Origin: CAJBLF01 sp964504915
Lineage (GTDB): Bacteria > Patescibacteriota > Gracilibacteria > Absconditabacterales > Absconditicoccaceae
Assembly: GCA_964504915.1 (NCBI GenBank)
Contig: CAZDFH010000003.1
Span: 85,950 to 149,949, forward strand
DNA length: 64,000 bases
Reading direction: 5' to 3'
A program made the translations under genes and the position numbers. This document shows, piece after piece, positions 31,092-42,143 of this stretch. The notes beneath the pieces were generated by a model, which saw nothing but the letters and a program-made list of their open reading frames with translations, ran no database searches and was not told the DNA's origin. The stretch's first letter is position 1. The number at the start of each line of letters is the position of its first letter.

Positions 31092-32288
31092 TTGTTAAGC
31101 ATTTACGTCCATATCCCTTTCTGTCAAAATAAATGTAACTATTGTTCGTTTGCTAGTTTTTCTGGTATGCAAGATTCTATCCCAGCATATTTAGAAGCGT
31201 TGGAACATGAAATAGATCATTACAAGACGGAGCTTGGTGAGCAGGACATTAAGACGATTTATTTCTGAGGTGGAACGCCAAATATCATCGGAGCTGAGTG
31301 AATTATTCGCATCATCACTAAAATTCAAAATACACGACGCACAGAAAATCTCGCAGAACTCAGTATGGAATTCAATCCCTATCCACAAGATCAGATTTAT
31401 ACGATTATCAAAACATTAAATAAGAAATATAAACTCTTCCCCAGAGTGAGGTATAGTTTCGGCATTCAGAGTTTAGACGATGAGATACTGAAACGAGCTG
31501 GCAGACCTTATACCTTCTGATGAATGACCGATTTCCTCAGAGGACTCAGAGATCTGAAACAAGAAAATAATGTCTTCAATTTTGATTTCATCGCCTTCGG
31601 TAAGTTTAAACCAGACGGAGCATTGCGAGGCGACGCGAGGATAAATTTCTTCACAAAATTTGTGCAGAGCCAATTCGCGGAAAGTTTTTCACTTTACACA
31701 TTAGAGTTACATGAAAATTCTGTATGGTATAATGAGTCCATCAGGTCTATCAAGTCTTCAGGTCCGTCAAGTCTAAGTTCTAAGTTCTCCCATCTAAGTT
31801 CTGACGACGCAATAATGAAAGATTTTACTCTTCTTAAAGATGTTCTGACGTCGTCGTGATATCAGAGATATGAAATTTCTAACTTCTGTAGAAGATGATG
31901 CGCGAGTATTCATAATATGGTCTATCGGAATATGGAGAATTATTTGTGATTGTGAGTTTCCGCTTCTTCACTAGTGAATAATCAACGCTGGACCAATACG
32001 AATAATCTAGAAACATATCTCAAATGACAGCGAAAAGACGACTCCTCTATCATTACATTGAGTGAGAAAGATATACTGATCGAATCATTTTTCTTGAAAC
32101 TAAGGACAGCCGAAGGCATTCTAGATATCTCCAAATATACAGATTGCTTGATTGCGAATTACGAATTACTGATTGCAGATTTCCAAAAAGCTTGATTAGT
32201 TGTCTTTGACGGCACAAAATTACAACTAACTGACTCTGGTATGGACGTATCCAACTCCATTATCACGGATGTATTGGAAAATTTATAG
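31092..32288 (+). CDS. hemW: HemW-like radical SAM protein
   Basis: 398 aa. With the TTG start the protein begins LSIYVHIPFCQNKCNYCSF; Cys11, Cys15 and Cys18 form the CX3CX2C radical SAM cluster site. Further HemW/HemN-like landmarks: IYFGGGTPN, YSFGIQSLDDEILKRAGR, YEISNFCRRG and NYLGLGVSASS. HemW is a heme chaperone related to coproporphyrinogen oxidases; no heme genes are nearby. There is no in-frame ATG before the Cys motif, and TAG lies at 31086, so TTG 31092 is the best start. A repeat-derived, Ser-rich segment (about 31737-31804) is inserted in frame. Many TGA Gly. Confidence 0.83.
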
Positions 32289-32455
32289 TGTAGAGTGTAC
32301 AGTTTATCATATTAAGAACACCCGTATTGCAAAACCATACACTATTAACTATACACTATTAACTCAATTTTCCCCTTGAATCCTTGTTGCAAATAGCTAT
32401 TCTGTATATGAGCATAGTAGAATATGCTTATTTTTTATTTAGTCAAAAAAACATA
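32289..32455. repeat. Leader of nusA with short repeats
   Basis: TACACTATTAACTATACACTATTAACT is a tandem 13-14-base repeat near 32337-32364. No promoter is clear. Confidence 0.4.
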
Positions 32456-33484
32456 ATGAAACTAGATGGAAAGAGTATCCAAGCTGCAATTATGCAACTC
32501 GTAGATGATTATAAATTCGATCCTTTCCAAGTATTGGAGATCGTGAAAGCTGGTATTAAATCAGGGTTCAAGAAGGATTTTGGTGATTTTAAAAAAGCTG
32601 AAATTGTAGTAAATATCGAGAATGATGGCTCTGTAAAAATTTATAAAGAACTTGAAGTCGTGGAAGAAATAGAAGATGAAGATAGACAGGTTACCGTCAA
32701 GGAAGCTAAGAAGATTAGAAAAGATGCTGAGCTTGGAGAAAAATTACTAATCGATGTCACTCCTGTGACTATGGAACTTTCTAGAATCGCTGCACAATCT
32801 GCAGCACAGACTATTAAACAAAGTCTCAAATCTATAGAGAGAGAAAGATTTTATGAGAAATTCCAAAATAAACAGTGAGAACTATTGAAGGCAAGAGTCA
32901 TTAGAGTCCATGCAGATAGTGTGATCCTGGATATCGAGGGAACCGCAGTTGTGTTACAACCCGATGGACAGATACCAAACAGAATGTATGAACCAGGCGA
33001 AGAAATTTTTGTGCTCTTGAAACAGATTTCTAAAGGGCAAGGAGGTATCGTCTTGGAAATCACCCAGTCTACTACAGAATACATCGAAGCTATCCTGAGA
33101 AAAATTGTACCAGAATTGGATGATGGTACTATCACTATCGAGAAGATAGTTAGAATCCCAGGGAAAAGAACAAAGATAGTCGTTGCTTCTCATGAGGAGA
33201 AAGTAGATCCTGTCGGAGTCATGGTGGGAAGTAAGGGAGATAGGATTAACACAGTACTTTCATTGTTGGATGGAGAAAAAATTGATTTCATCGAAGATAC
33301 TGATGATATGCTTCTGCTAATTAGAAACTGTTTGAAGCCCGCACACATCGATAATATAGAATTGCAGGACCATAGAGCTATTGTTTCTATCGAAGAAAGT
33401 CAGAAGGCACTAGCTATCGGAAAGTGAGCATCTAATGTGAAGCTAGCTTCACAATTGACAGGATATCAAATAGAAATCATATAA
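32456..33484 (+). CDS. nusA: Transcription factor NusA
   Basis: 342 aa. N-terminal RNA-polymerase-binding domain (ALEI-like FQVLEIVKAGIKSGFKKDFG, RIAAQSAAQTIKQ), S1 domain (about residues 140-200), then two KH domains with VDPVGVMVGSKGDRINTVLSLLDGEKIDFI (family DPVGACVG.kGxRI), and a short second KH region ending GASNVKLASQLTGYQIEII. It lacks C-terminal acidic repeats. It modulates pausing and termination. Few TGA Gly, which may reflect codon choice in a highly expressed gene. Confidence 0.93.
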
Positions 33485-33544
33485 CTAGTAGTGAGTATAG
33501 AGTCCTGAGTAGTGAGTCATGTTTACTTTCCTAAAAGTTCATCT

Positions 33545-33922
33545 ATGAAAGGCGTGGACATCATAGACTTAGATTTGGTCAAACAAGATGATAGGGGTAT
33601 GATTTTTGAATTTCTCAATAGGGATACGTCCAGATTACTTCTTGTAAAAAGGAAGAAATGAACAATCAGCGGTAAGCATTATCATACAGGAACGAACAAG
33701 ATGAAAGATCCCGAGACACTTGTCATTATCGATGGCGAACTCGAGATGATTTTGCACAATGTGAAAACAGGAGAACACTTCTCAGCGAGATACAATCATC
33801 CAGTTATTTTTAAAATAGCTCCATTCATTTATCATGAGATTAGAGCTATTACTGATATTATAATGCTCGATATGAATGGCATCGCAGATGATGATGATAC
33901 CATCAAAATGAATCGTGAATAA
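33545..33922 (+). CDS. Cupin-fold protein (WxcM/RmlC-like)
   Basis: 125 aa. Single cupin barrel with GKHYHTGTNKMKDPETLVIIDGELEMILH (cupin motif 1 with His and Glu) and PFIYHEIRAITD (motif 2 with His). The arrangement resembles sugar-nucleotide 3,4-ketoisomerase/epimerase cupins (WxcM-like), but catalytic identity cannot be fixed. It is 60 bases downstream of nusA and 23 bases upstream of the exporter gene. Confidence 0.65.
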
Positions 33923-33945
33923 TTTTTATTACTGCCTCATAGAGT

Positions 33946-34677
33946 ATGCTTTTCCGAATATCAATGGCCGTATTGGGCGTAATCATCTGAATGATCTCTG
34001 CCATTTCTGGGTGAGCAGGATTGATTAGCATCCCCGCTTTAATGCTTTTTGGGTTGCCTCCACAAGTAGCTATTGCAACTAGTAAATTTTCTGGCTTATG
34101 AAGTGCTATTGGAGCAATTGCTAAATTTCGGAAAGAGAAAAAAATATTGCGAAGGATCTCTTTACCTATGTGTATTCTAGCCATTGGCTGATGATATCTA
34201 GGGGCACATATTGTCATTGCTCTCAACGATCGTGTATTATCTATCGTAGTCTGAATACTTCTCTTGGTTTTGTTACCTATCGTATTGATGGGCAACATAG
34301 GTGTAGCACACACTGTCACATCCCAACTCAAAAAAATTATCTGATCTATCGTGTACTTTTTCCTTTCTATCGTGGGAGGTTTCTTTTGAGGGCTGGGGCC
34401 TTTGTTCATGGCCAATCTTATGTATTTCTTTGGACTAGATATTATCCAGGCAAATGCTACCGATTTTGTCCCTTACTTTTTTCTGAGTGTCACCTCTGTC
34501 ATTGTACTGATATGACAATGATTTCTGGACCGAAAGCTTGCAATAATTTTGTTCGTAGGAAAATTATTATGAGGATATATTGGTGCACATCTCGCGATCA
34601 AAAAATGAACGAGACGAGTAAAAATAGTGTTTGCCATAGTGGTAGTAGCTTCTGCTGTGAAAATATTATTTTTCTAA
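33946..34677 (+). CDS. TauE/SafE (DUF81) family membrane exporter
   Basis: 243 aa, about eight membrane spans in two repeats. Family start GVIIGMISAISGGAGLISIPALM and ATSKFSGLGSAIG, repeated in the second half as SIVGGFFGGLGPLFMANLM and QANATDFVPYFF. Family members move sulfite, sulfoacetate or related organic anions; the substrate here is unknown. A dense set of TGA Gly sits within membrane segments. Confidence 0.82.
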
Positions 34678-34721
34678 TAGTTGACTACTTATATTCACCC
34701 ACACCGATATACAACATGTAA

Positions 34722-34763
34722 AGCCACATCCCCGTAGCTTGTACGGGGCAGGTGCATGTGGCT
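34722..34763. repeat. Nested palindrome downstream of the exporter gene
   Basis: AGCCACAT and ATGTGGCT enclose CCCCGTA, a GCTTG loop and TACGGGG. Possible terminator, although no T run follows. Belongs to the same style of GC mini-hairpins seen elsewhere in the window. Confidence 0.6.
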
Positions 34764-34792
34764 CCAGAATATACAACCGGTTTGACTTCTAG

Positions 34793-34813
34793 GAGACGTA
34801 TGCAATGCGTCTC
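34793..34813. repeat. GAGACG inverted repeat
   Basis: GAGACG-TATGCAATG-CGTCTC. Similar GTAGAGACG palindromes are common dispersed repeats in several unrelated bacterial genomes (from memory). Lies between the exporter gene and the convergent mutL end. Confidence 0.6.
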
Positions 34814-34837
34814 TACAGATGTGTGGGGTCTATTTTT

Positions 34838-36571
34838 TTATCTATCGAATAATTTATCTACATTCCCCTTCTCGATTCTCACGAAGAATGGCCTGCCATG
34901 CTGACAGACGAACATTCATGGGATAGCGGTAAATCCTTCTTGGACGAGATGTTGCATTTCTTGATAGGATAATGGATCACCAGCCTTGATAGAAATCTTA
35001 CATGCTTTGCTAGCGAAGATCTTGTCTAGAATATGATCGTATGCAATTTCTGGTAAATACAAAATATGATTGAGCAACACATCAATATCGACTCTGTACA
35101 TGACAAAAATCTGTGGCACTGCGTAGACGACTAACTTATTTTCTGAAATCAGTGCACAGTCGAATCCCAAGTCATTCATCTGATTTATTTTCTCTTGGAT
35201 GCTCGGCATTGATTGGATATCTACCGTAAGTGGTTGCAGCAACAGCTCTGCTTGTAATCATGATTTATCGTCGATATTTTTTTTCATTTTTTCAAAAGCG
35301 ATTCTTTCTGCAAGTGCATGTTGATCTATGTAATATATCGCGTCACTCGACTGCAGGATGATGTAGGTATCCCACACTTGTCCTACGATCTTATAGCTTC
35401 CAATTTCTTGGTTTCGAAAGGCTGGAGTCTCATCGTGTTCGAATGTACGTTTTCATTGCACGAATGGTTGAAAATCGTTGCTCGAAAAAAGATTATTTGG
35501 AGCATCAGATGTATGATGTATGCTTCATGATGTATGATCTCATACTAATGTAGCACTGGAAAATGTTGAATCATTAGCGATTTTGTTTTCACTCAGTGCT
35601 TTTTGTACAGTATGGAATACGATATCATACACTTTACCAGGATCAGCAAATTTTACCTCTAATTTCCTAGGATGGACATTTACGTCTACCATCCCTGGAG
35701 TGCTTTCAATCATCAGGAAAGCGAATGGATATTCTCCTGGAGTGATTTGTCTGTGATATGCATCCATTAATGCCTTTTTGACGATTTTGTCCTGAACTGG
35801 TCTAGTATTTACATACATTCTCATATGCTCCGTAGATCCAAAACGAAGCTGACTATCAGAGACAAAACCATGTAAGAGTATATCATCATCTTCATACATT
35901 ATTGGCTTAAGATTAGCTGACCGATCTTTTTTGAAGATATCCTGCATCCTGGAAAAAACATCATCTGTCTTGGGAAGATCAAAGACAATCTTTTCATTCT
36001 TTTGGAAGACGAAGTGTTTGTCGTAATGATACAACGCCACGTCCACGAAGTAGTTGTAGCAATAAAAAAATTCAGTTTGAGAAGATTTGAGAAATTTGAG
36101 TCTCACTGGAACATTGTAAAACAAATCTTCCACCGTCACAATCGTTCCATGACTAAATCCTACAGGCTGGTGTCTAATGAGCGACTTATTTTCCATCTTA
36201 GAGAGTTTACTTCCTATCTCGGCATATGCTGTCTTGGAAAGGATTGATGTCTTACTCACCTCTGCGATACTTGCTAAAGCCTCTCAGCGGAAGCCATAAC
36301 TTCTGAGGTTGTACAAATCTTGTTCACCATTGATTTTGGATGTCGCATATCTCTCGAATAATAAATCCATATCCGAAAGCTCGATTCCACTTCCATTATC
36401 TTGGACACTAATCAAATTCTTTCCACCGTCGTTAATGGTGATAATAATGTCATCAGCTCCTGCATCGAGACTATTTTCCAATAACTCTTTGAGAATACTG
36501 GCAGGTCTTTCGACAATTTCCCCTGCCTTGAGTCTATTGATGAGATATTCTGGCAATCTGCGAATCGGCAT
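34838..36571 (-). CDS. mutL: DNA mismatch repair protein MutL
   Basis: 577 aa. GHKL ATPase N-terminus: IVERPASILKELLENSLDAGA, DNGSGI, ATSKI, SYGFRGEAL, GTIVTVEDLFYNVPVRLKFL; transducer domain VNVHPRKLEVKF. The C-terminal domain has DQHALAERIAFE near residue 405, the DQHA(X)2E(X)4E metal-binding endonuclease motif, then ACKISIKAGD and CQHGRPFF, so it is an endonuclease-type MutL that nicks without MutH. TGA Gly include the conserved GFRG and others. No mutS is in the window. Confidence 0.95.
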
Positions 36572-36594
36572 ATTGGCTTCTAAAAATAAATTTT

Positions 36595-36699
36595 CGAATA
36601 TTCAAATTATTCCAAATTTACGAAACACTTTAAGGTTGGCTTATTCTTACTTAAAAAGATCTACTTTGGAATAATCCGGAACAATTTATACATTTGTAA
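36595..36699. repeat. AT-rich intergenic repeat, copy A
   Basis: Shares TTATTCCAAATTTACGAAAC (36607-36626) and GGAATAAT, GGAACAATTT, TACATTT words with copy B at 37838-37940, in the same order. Left and right parts are partly complementary, so each copy could form a hairpin. Confidence 0.65.
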
Positions 36700-36776
36700 A
36701 TTGCTTTTTACCTTTTTCCCTTGAATTTTCAACCGAGAATAGCATCTTATAGGATGACTTTACTCCTTCGAGCATT

Positions 36777-37196
36777 ATGCATAAACTAACATATTATCTC
36801 AAAAGATATCCTAACCGTATCAAGTATGGCCTTCTATTGGCAGATATCTTTGCTATGATTATAGCTGTGAGGGTAATTATCAATTATACGACTATCCAAG
36901 ATACTATTGCCAGCACCACTCTAGAAAGGCAGATGAAAATGGCGGAGCTTGCGTTCACACAGAATTTTCTTACTCATTATGAGAGGTCTGATTTTGCTCA
37001 ATATTTTCTACAACACGAAAACAATATGCTAGCCCCTGGTGAATATATCATTAAATTTGAAGAGGCTACTAAAAAGACATTTTCTGGCAGCCTCAGTACA
37101 GATACATGATCTGCTAGCGAGACGGCTCAGCATAGTAATCTCATCACGTCACCTCAAGCAGCATGGAAAAAATTCTTGAGTGATAAATTAAAATAG
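36777..37196 (+). CDS. Membrane-anchored hypothetical protein (139 aa)
   Basis: Basic N-terminus (MHKLTYYLKRYPNRIKYG), one membrane span at about residues 19-36, then a predicted helical extracytoplasmic region (TLERQMKMAELAFTQNFLTHY) and a polar tail. One TGA Gly. Topology resembles small FtsL/FtsB-like bitopic proteins but I see no leucine zipper. Function unknown. Confidence 0.55.
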
Positions 37197-37320
37197 ATGG
37201 GAGTACTTAGAACTTAGCATTTGTTTACCTGCAAGGAGGAAGAAATGAGTGCACGACCTACCATCTACGATCTACAAACTGCCAATTCATATCCATTTTA
37301 TTCCATTACCTATTTTCCTC
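37197..37320. repeat. Short gap with phrase-like words
   Basis: GGGAGTACTTAGAACTTAGC and CGACCTACCATCTACGATCTAC words in the same style as the gaps at 24.6 and 46.6 kb. No gene seen. Confidence 0.4.
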
Positions 37321-37815
37321 ATGAAAAAGTGAATCTATTGAATACTTAGTGTACTTGTTATAAGTACAATCTTTATCGTATGATGTGATAGCCCTGACAA
37401 AGTGCATCTCGGCGATACTGCTACCATTACCTATGTAGCGACCTTTGCTGATGGTACGACATTTCAAAATTCTGGAGCTACTTTCCTTGTATGATCTGGG
37501 CAAGTTATCCCTGCCTTGGATGAATGAGTCCTTGGTATGAAAGTGGGTAAGACCAAAACTCTCACCGTCGCTCCAGTCAAATGATTTGGTAATCTCTATG
37601 AGCAGAATAAAGTACAGAAAATTTCTAGGTTTCTTTTTGATAAGATTAAAATCAAAATTACCAATTGAGCTCTTGTAGACTTCTGATGAATCACATGAAT
37701 CATTAAGTGAGTAGAAAAAGGCACTCAGGGTGATGAGTTGGTACTTTTTGACATTAATCCTAGAGAAACTTGGGATAACCTAGTGTACAAGGTGACACTT
37801 GTGAGTAAGAAGTAG
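37321..37815 (+). CDS. FKBP-type peptidyl-prolyl isomerase lipoprotein
   Basis: 164 aa. Signal sequence with lipobox IVGC in which the Gly is TGA. The FKBP core follows: GDTATITYVATFADGTTFQNSG, FLVGSGQVIPALDEGVLGMKVGKTKTLTVAP, then a SlyD-like insert-in-flap region. It would assist proline isomerisation of secreted proteins at the envelope. Very rich in TGA codons (several between residues 80 and 130), which would break it completely under the standard code. Confidence 0.85.
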
Positions 37816-37837
37816 ATATAATTTACGAATTTACCAA

Positions 37838-37940
37838 TTATTCCAAATTTACGAAACAATTACAAAATTTAAAAATTTTAGAATTTTAAAATTATTTCGG
37901 AATAATTCTAGATAATTTGGAACAATTTGTACATTTTAAA
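37838..37940. repeat. AT-rich intergenic repeat, copy B
   Basis: Second copy of the element at 36595-36699, with extra AAAATTT words in the middle. It ends just before the large orphan gene and may contain its promoter. Confidence 0.6.
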
Positions 37941-37956
37941 TGCATAAGCCGATTAT

Positions 37957-40155
37957 ATGCAATTATTCAAAAGAGTTCTTCTATCTTTGTTCCCCGATGA
38001 TATTGTCAATCAGTCGGTCAATCCTGCGAGTATGTTTATCTCGTTCATTTCTACTAAAGAGTTTTTTTCTGTCATAAATAGAAAAATTGTGGAGAATTAT
38101 AAACTGAATCTTTTTGACGTCACGATAGATCCCTTCGAGTTTAAAATTGGATTCAGCGAAAATATTCCTATCAAGCCCAAAGATGTAGATCTGTATTACA
38201 GTTATTCTGCAACAGCTAATTTGAATGGATACAGATTTTTTTCTCCAGCAAATATTGCCAATAGTCTGAGTCTCGTTAGTGCGCTCTATGTCAAAGATCT
38301 CTTTGGGAAATACGACCCAGAGTATTTTCTTAATTTCCTCTATGCCGTTTATCTGCTTAATTTCGTCTTTCTTGCAAGAATCAAAATATTTCCCCATCAG
38401 CAGAGAGATAAAAATTATAATTGGCTTGTAGATACGTTTTTTTCTTTTTATGCATTTGTCTTCCAACAGACAGGCAAATCTGCGAATAAAAAACACCTCG
38501 AGGAAATCAAGAAAGCTATTCTCAATAAGACAGAGATATTTTTTCTTCTTCTGTCTGTATATCAGAGGTGTAACGCTGTTTTTCTCCATCAACATGCGAG
38601 TGATAGTGACCTATATTCTCGACTCTTCTATGATGAATTAAAATCTGAGAACAAGCAAGATTTCTCTGCATTTATTGCATCGCATAAAGAATCCACCAAA
38701 AGCACTACGTTTTCTCGCTTAGAACACAAGGTCCTACAACAGATATTACCTGCCGATATTTTACTAAGATATCTTTTCTTGGATGCTGATATGTCGCTGG
38801 TCACTGAGGCTATCGTGGCTAAACTTTTTGATAAAAAAATCCTGGATGAATTCCTTGCGGGCTTCCGTCATACAGATGATGGGCTTGAATCATTTCTACT
38901 ATACATCACAGATTATAGGCACTTCAAGAAGAAATTTTTTGCTGGAGTACAAAAGTATGTTATCACCTTATTTAGAGATGCAGACCAAGAAGATCTTACT
39001 GAAGAACTAGATGATCTCATGTCATCTATCGGTGAAGATGTAGAAAATATTGATAGTTTTAAGATACCAGAAAGGATCAAAAAAGAATCTAAGCTTATGG
39101 AAAAAATTCTCAATTTTTATATTACGCTTATTGGATGATTCCGAGTTTCCAGAGGAGATAACTATTTTCTCAGACTATTTAGGAAACCTCTTATACAAAA
39201 ATTAGCCCCCTGATTAGAGCCTCCTACTGAGAAAAATTACACCCTCATGTATTATGGGGCACTCCTTCATCAATATGGCAAAAATGTCTTCTACTACAAA
39301 TATACTGCGGATAATGTCAGAGCTGGTAAGCAAAAATTTATACTTCCCCTCAAGCCTAATAGCAAAAGCATCTATTCTAATATTTCCCTACTCAAATCAT
39401 TCGACGAGCATTTCTTAGCTGTCATTCTCCAGGATATCAATCCCAAAGATATTAGGATTTATCTCAAGCATAAAAAAATCTTAGAACTTTTTAGAGATCT
39501 CTTGGGAAAGCAGATATCTCTCTTGGTCAAGAGCAAGCGCCCCACCTTTCTCCAAAGTATTTATGGTGGGCTAGCTCAGCACATTGATGGGAATAGTTCT
39601 TTCCTCTCCTCGATCAAAAAATGATTGAGTGAAATGGATCTCTTCCATATCAAAGAGAATGTCTATAATATGGATTTTTGGGTATCTCAAATCTTTTATC
39701 AGTATCTGCATGGGGCAAAAATAGTGCTACGTACCAATTACTCTGACATGGCCATCTTGGGCATGTTTGCTCAGATTAGGGAGACGCTCTTTGGATTTTT
39801 ACTCTACAGATGTTTTCTGCAGAGATCGTCTACGAGCACCACCAATCTCCATCTCGACATTCTCCTGTATATGTACGTCAAAGAAGTCTTGCATATCGAT
39901 GATGAATATGTGGCTAAGATTAGTAAAGTCATAGAGCATATTGCAGATACCTTCCAAGAGATTCTTACTCATTGGTTGTCTCTGGATGACAACAAAGATT
40001 TTCTCACTATTGGCATGGATAATTGGATTGCCTTCACTGCTGGGAAAAGTCCTGCTGAGATTATCAAAAAAGCCAGTGGAGAAGACATTCTCTGGTTCAC
40101 TTGATTCTTGAAGAACATTACATATTATAATAAAAGGTTTCTTATACCTAAATAG
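37957..40155 (+). CDS. Large orphan protein (732 aa)
   Basis: A single frame through three TGA codons, ending TAG. No signal peptide, transmembrane segment or recognisable motif. Predicted mostly alpha-helical with aromatic-rich segments (FFSFYAFVFQQTGK, FFLLLSVYQRCNAVFLHQH) and an acidic stretch at about 340-360 (DADQEDLTEELDDLMSSIGED). All three TGA are in the last half (residues about 394-715). Lies between an FKBP gene and nrdR. Possibly a lineage-specific protein; function unknown. Confidence 0.65.
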
Positions 40156-40289
40156 CATAGACACCTATACCATTAACGAATTTATTAATTACAGATTACG
40201 GATTACGAATTCTTGCTCTGTTATTAATCCGTCATGCGCAATTCGCAATTAAATAATCAAATAATTTTATTTAGTGACCGAACGAAACA

Positions 40290-40724
40290 ATGAAGTGCCC
40301 CAAATGTCAAAACATGGATACCAAAGTGATAGACTCCAGAGTGGTCGATAATGGCCAGAGCATAAGACGTAGGAGGGAATGCGAATTTTGCCAAAATAGG
40401 TTTACTACATTCGAAAGAAAGTGAACTACAGAGCTCTTGGTGCTCAAAAAAAATGGAGATAAACAACTCTATGACAGAGAAAAGCTCAAGAGATCTATCA
40501 TGCTGGCCTTCGCCAAAAGAAAAGTAGAAAATGAAGAAATTGAAAATATGATCAACAACTTAGAACTTGATCGAGCTACGGACAAGACAGAAATCAGTTC
40601 CAAAGAAATTGGTGATGATGTCCTTACTGCCCTCAAAGATATTGATCCTGTGGCATATATTAGATTTGCCTCTGTGTATAAAAAATTTGATAGCTTGGAA
40701 GATTTCCAGAAATTTGTAAAATAG
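40290..40724 (+). CDS. nrdR: Transcriptional repressor NrdR
   Basis: 144 aa. Zinc ribbon MKCPKC...CEFC at residues 3-34 with SIRRRREC, RFTTFERKG (the Gly is TGA), then the ATP-cone (VLKKNGDKQLYDREKLKRSI, VAYIRFASVYKKF). NrdR senses ATP/dATP and represses ribonucleotide reductase genes; no nrd genes lie nearby. Intergenic repeats precede it. Confidence 0.95.
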
Positions 40725-40785
40725 TATCTACTGGACTTGAGTATCAAGACGTGAGACGTAAGATTACACACGTAAGTATTCAGTC

Positions 40786-41445
40786 TTAATCTTTTTTGTG
40801 TAAGGTATTTACGAATTCTTTGATTTCTTTTTTGTATGCATTCAGCAAGATACTGAGATCATCTGTGAATAGATCTGGAGCAGACACTATCTGTTTTTCT
40901 AATTCATCCAATCAGTAAAATAAGACACCGGCGACCTCTTTATCTAAATTTTTCACAGCACCTCAGTACACTCAGATATAGAAGTGCACTCTATTTGAGA
41001 TTACAACCATTTCATCATCAAAATTTTTCTTAAACTCGAATGTCTGGGTATCTATGTATTCTATAAGAGCAATACTTTTGAGATACGCTGAGAGTAATCC
41101 GTATGTCTTTATAAACTCAGCGTAATCTTTTGTCACTAATGAAGGGACTCCTAATTCCTGGACTGCTTCTACCATCATCGTATAATTTGGCTCGTCGCCA
41201 TTCGTTATATGGCCACCTATGGTTTTATCCAGAAGATTTGCATTATGTCTCTTGTGTGAAGCTCTCTTCTGCAATATTATTTCTCCAGATTCGTTAAATA
41301 AAATTACATTTATGATATCTATGGATTTGCTTGGCTTTCACGTTTTTTTGTATACTTCGATTTGCTCATTATAAAAATCATCCCTCTCCATAGGAATGAC
41401 TTGATATGGCTGATGAATATCATAGGCATTGATATATTCTGACAT
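40786..41445 (-). CDS. NUDIX hydrolase-like protein
   Basis: 219 aa. VILFNESGEIILQKRASHKRHNANLLDKTIGGHI followed by DEPNYTMMVEAVQELGV matches a NUDIX fold (GG..., Glu spacing, E..QELG), resembling the isopentenyl-diphosphate isomerase-like subgroup. The usual Arg of REUxEE is Val and one Glu is Gln, so catalysis is uncertain. A C-terminal helical region (LDELEKQIVSAPDLFTDDL) is extra. The convergent nrdR ends about 60 bases away. Confidence 0.7.
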
Positions 41446-41553
41446 GTTATTTGTATTATTAGAGATAAACTTTCTTCAAATTTTTGACATGAGATATGGG
41501 GGAATGACATTCAAGATTCTCTTGTCTTAAGTCTCATATCTTATGTCTCATAT

Positions 41554-42060
41554 CTATTCAACAAATTCTTCAAAATTAATAAACTCAATTTCTTCTCTCG
41601 TATCTTTGAGATCAGCAAATGTGTATTCCTGCTTCTCTGGTGTGTGCGCAGCACAGCAATTTTTGATGACGGTAATTTTCATATCTCTATCATATGCTTC
41701 TTCGACGAAACTTCTGACACAGAGATTGCTTAGGATACCACAGACGAATACATTCTTGATTCACTCCAATTCTTGGTCCATCTCTGTCTTGTAAAATGGG
41801 CTGATTTTATTTTTTACTACGATTACATCTGCTTCCGATAATTTTAGCTCTGGGATAATCTGTGTATTGATGCCAAAATGATCAGGAGTATCTGATTGTA
41901 CGTGTTTGGTAAAAATAATTTTGTAGTTCCTTGCCTTACAGAAATCGATAAGGAAATTTACTTTGGCTACAATTTCTACTAAATCTCCTACGTAAAACTC
42001 TGACTCTGGATCTCTCCATTCTGTCTGATAATCTACGAGTACTAAAGCCGAATCGGCCAT
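41554..42060 (-). CDS. Isochorismatase-like cysteine hydrolase
   Basis: 168 aa. Catalytic triad positions: Asp in VLVDYQTEW, Lys in VVKNKISPF, Cys in GILSNLCVRSFVEEAYD. The metal-binding DxH of nicotinamidases is not obvious (FTKHVQSDTPDHFG). The family includes nicotinamidases and isochorismatases; the substrate is unassigned. ATG at 42060 gives MADSALVLVDYQ, the usual N-terminus. TGA supplies the Gly before IKNVFVCG. Confidence 0.8.
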
Positions 42061-42143
42061 TTTTGATGATATAAATGAGATAAAGGATTGGTAAAATGGG
42101 ATAACAGATAACGGATAATAATTATTCTTGTTCACTACTATCT

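Noticed and set aside
33903..34415. 170-codon minus-strand frame
   Set aside because: Antisense to the TauE-type exporter, whose plus-strand frame with TGA as Gly has clear membrane repeats and family motifs.
34170..34721. 183-codon plus-strand frame
   Set aside because: Out-of-frame shadow of the exporter gene; Cys/Tyr/Arg-rich and without domain features.
37981..38595. 204-codon minus-strand frame
   Set aside because: Antisense to the 732-aa orphan, which is longer, continues through TGA codons to a proper stop and has upstream spacing typical of the window.
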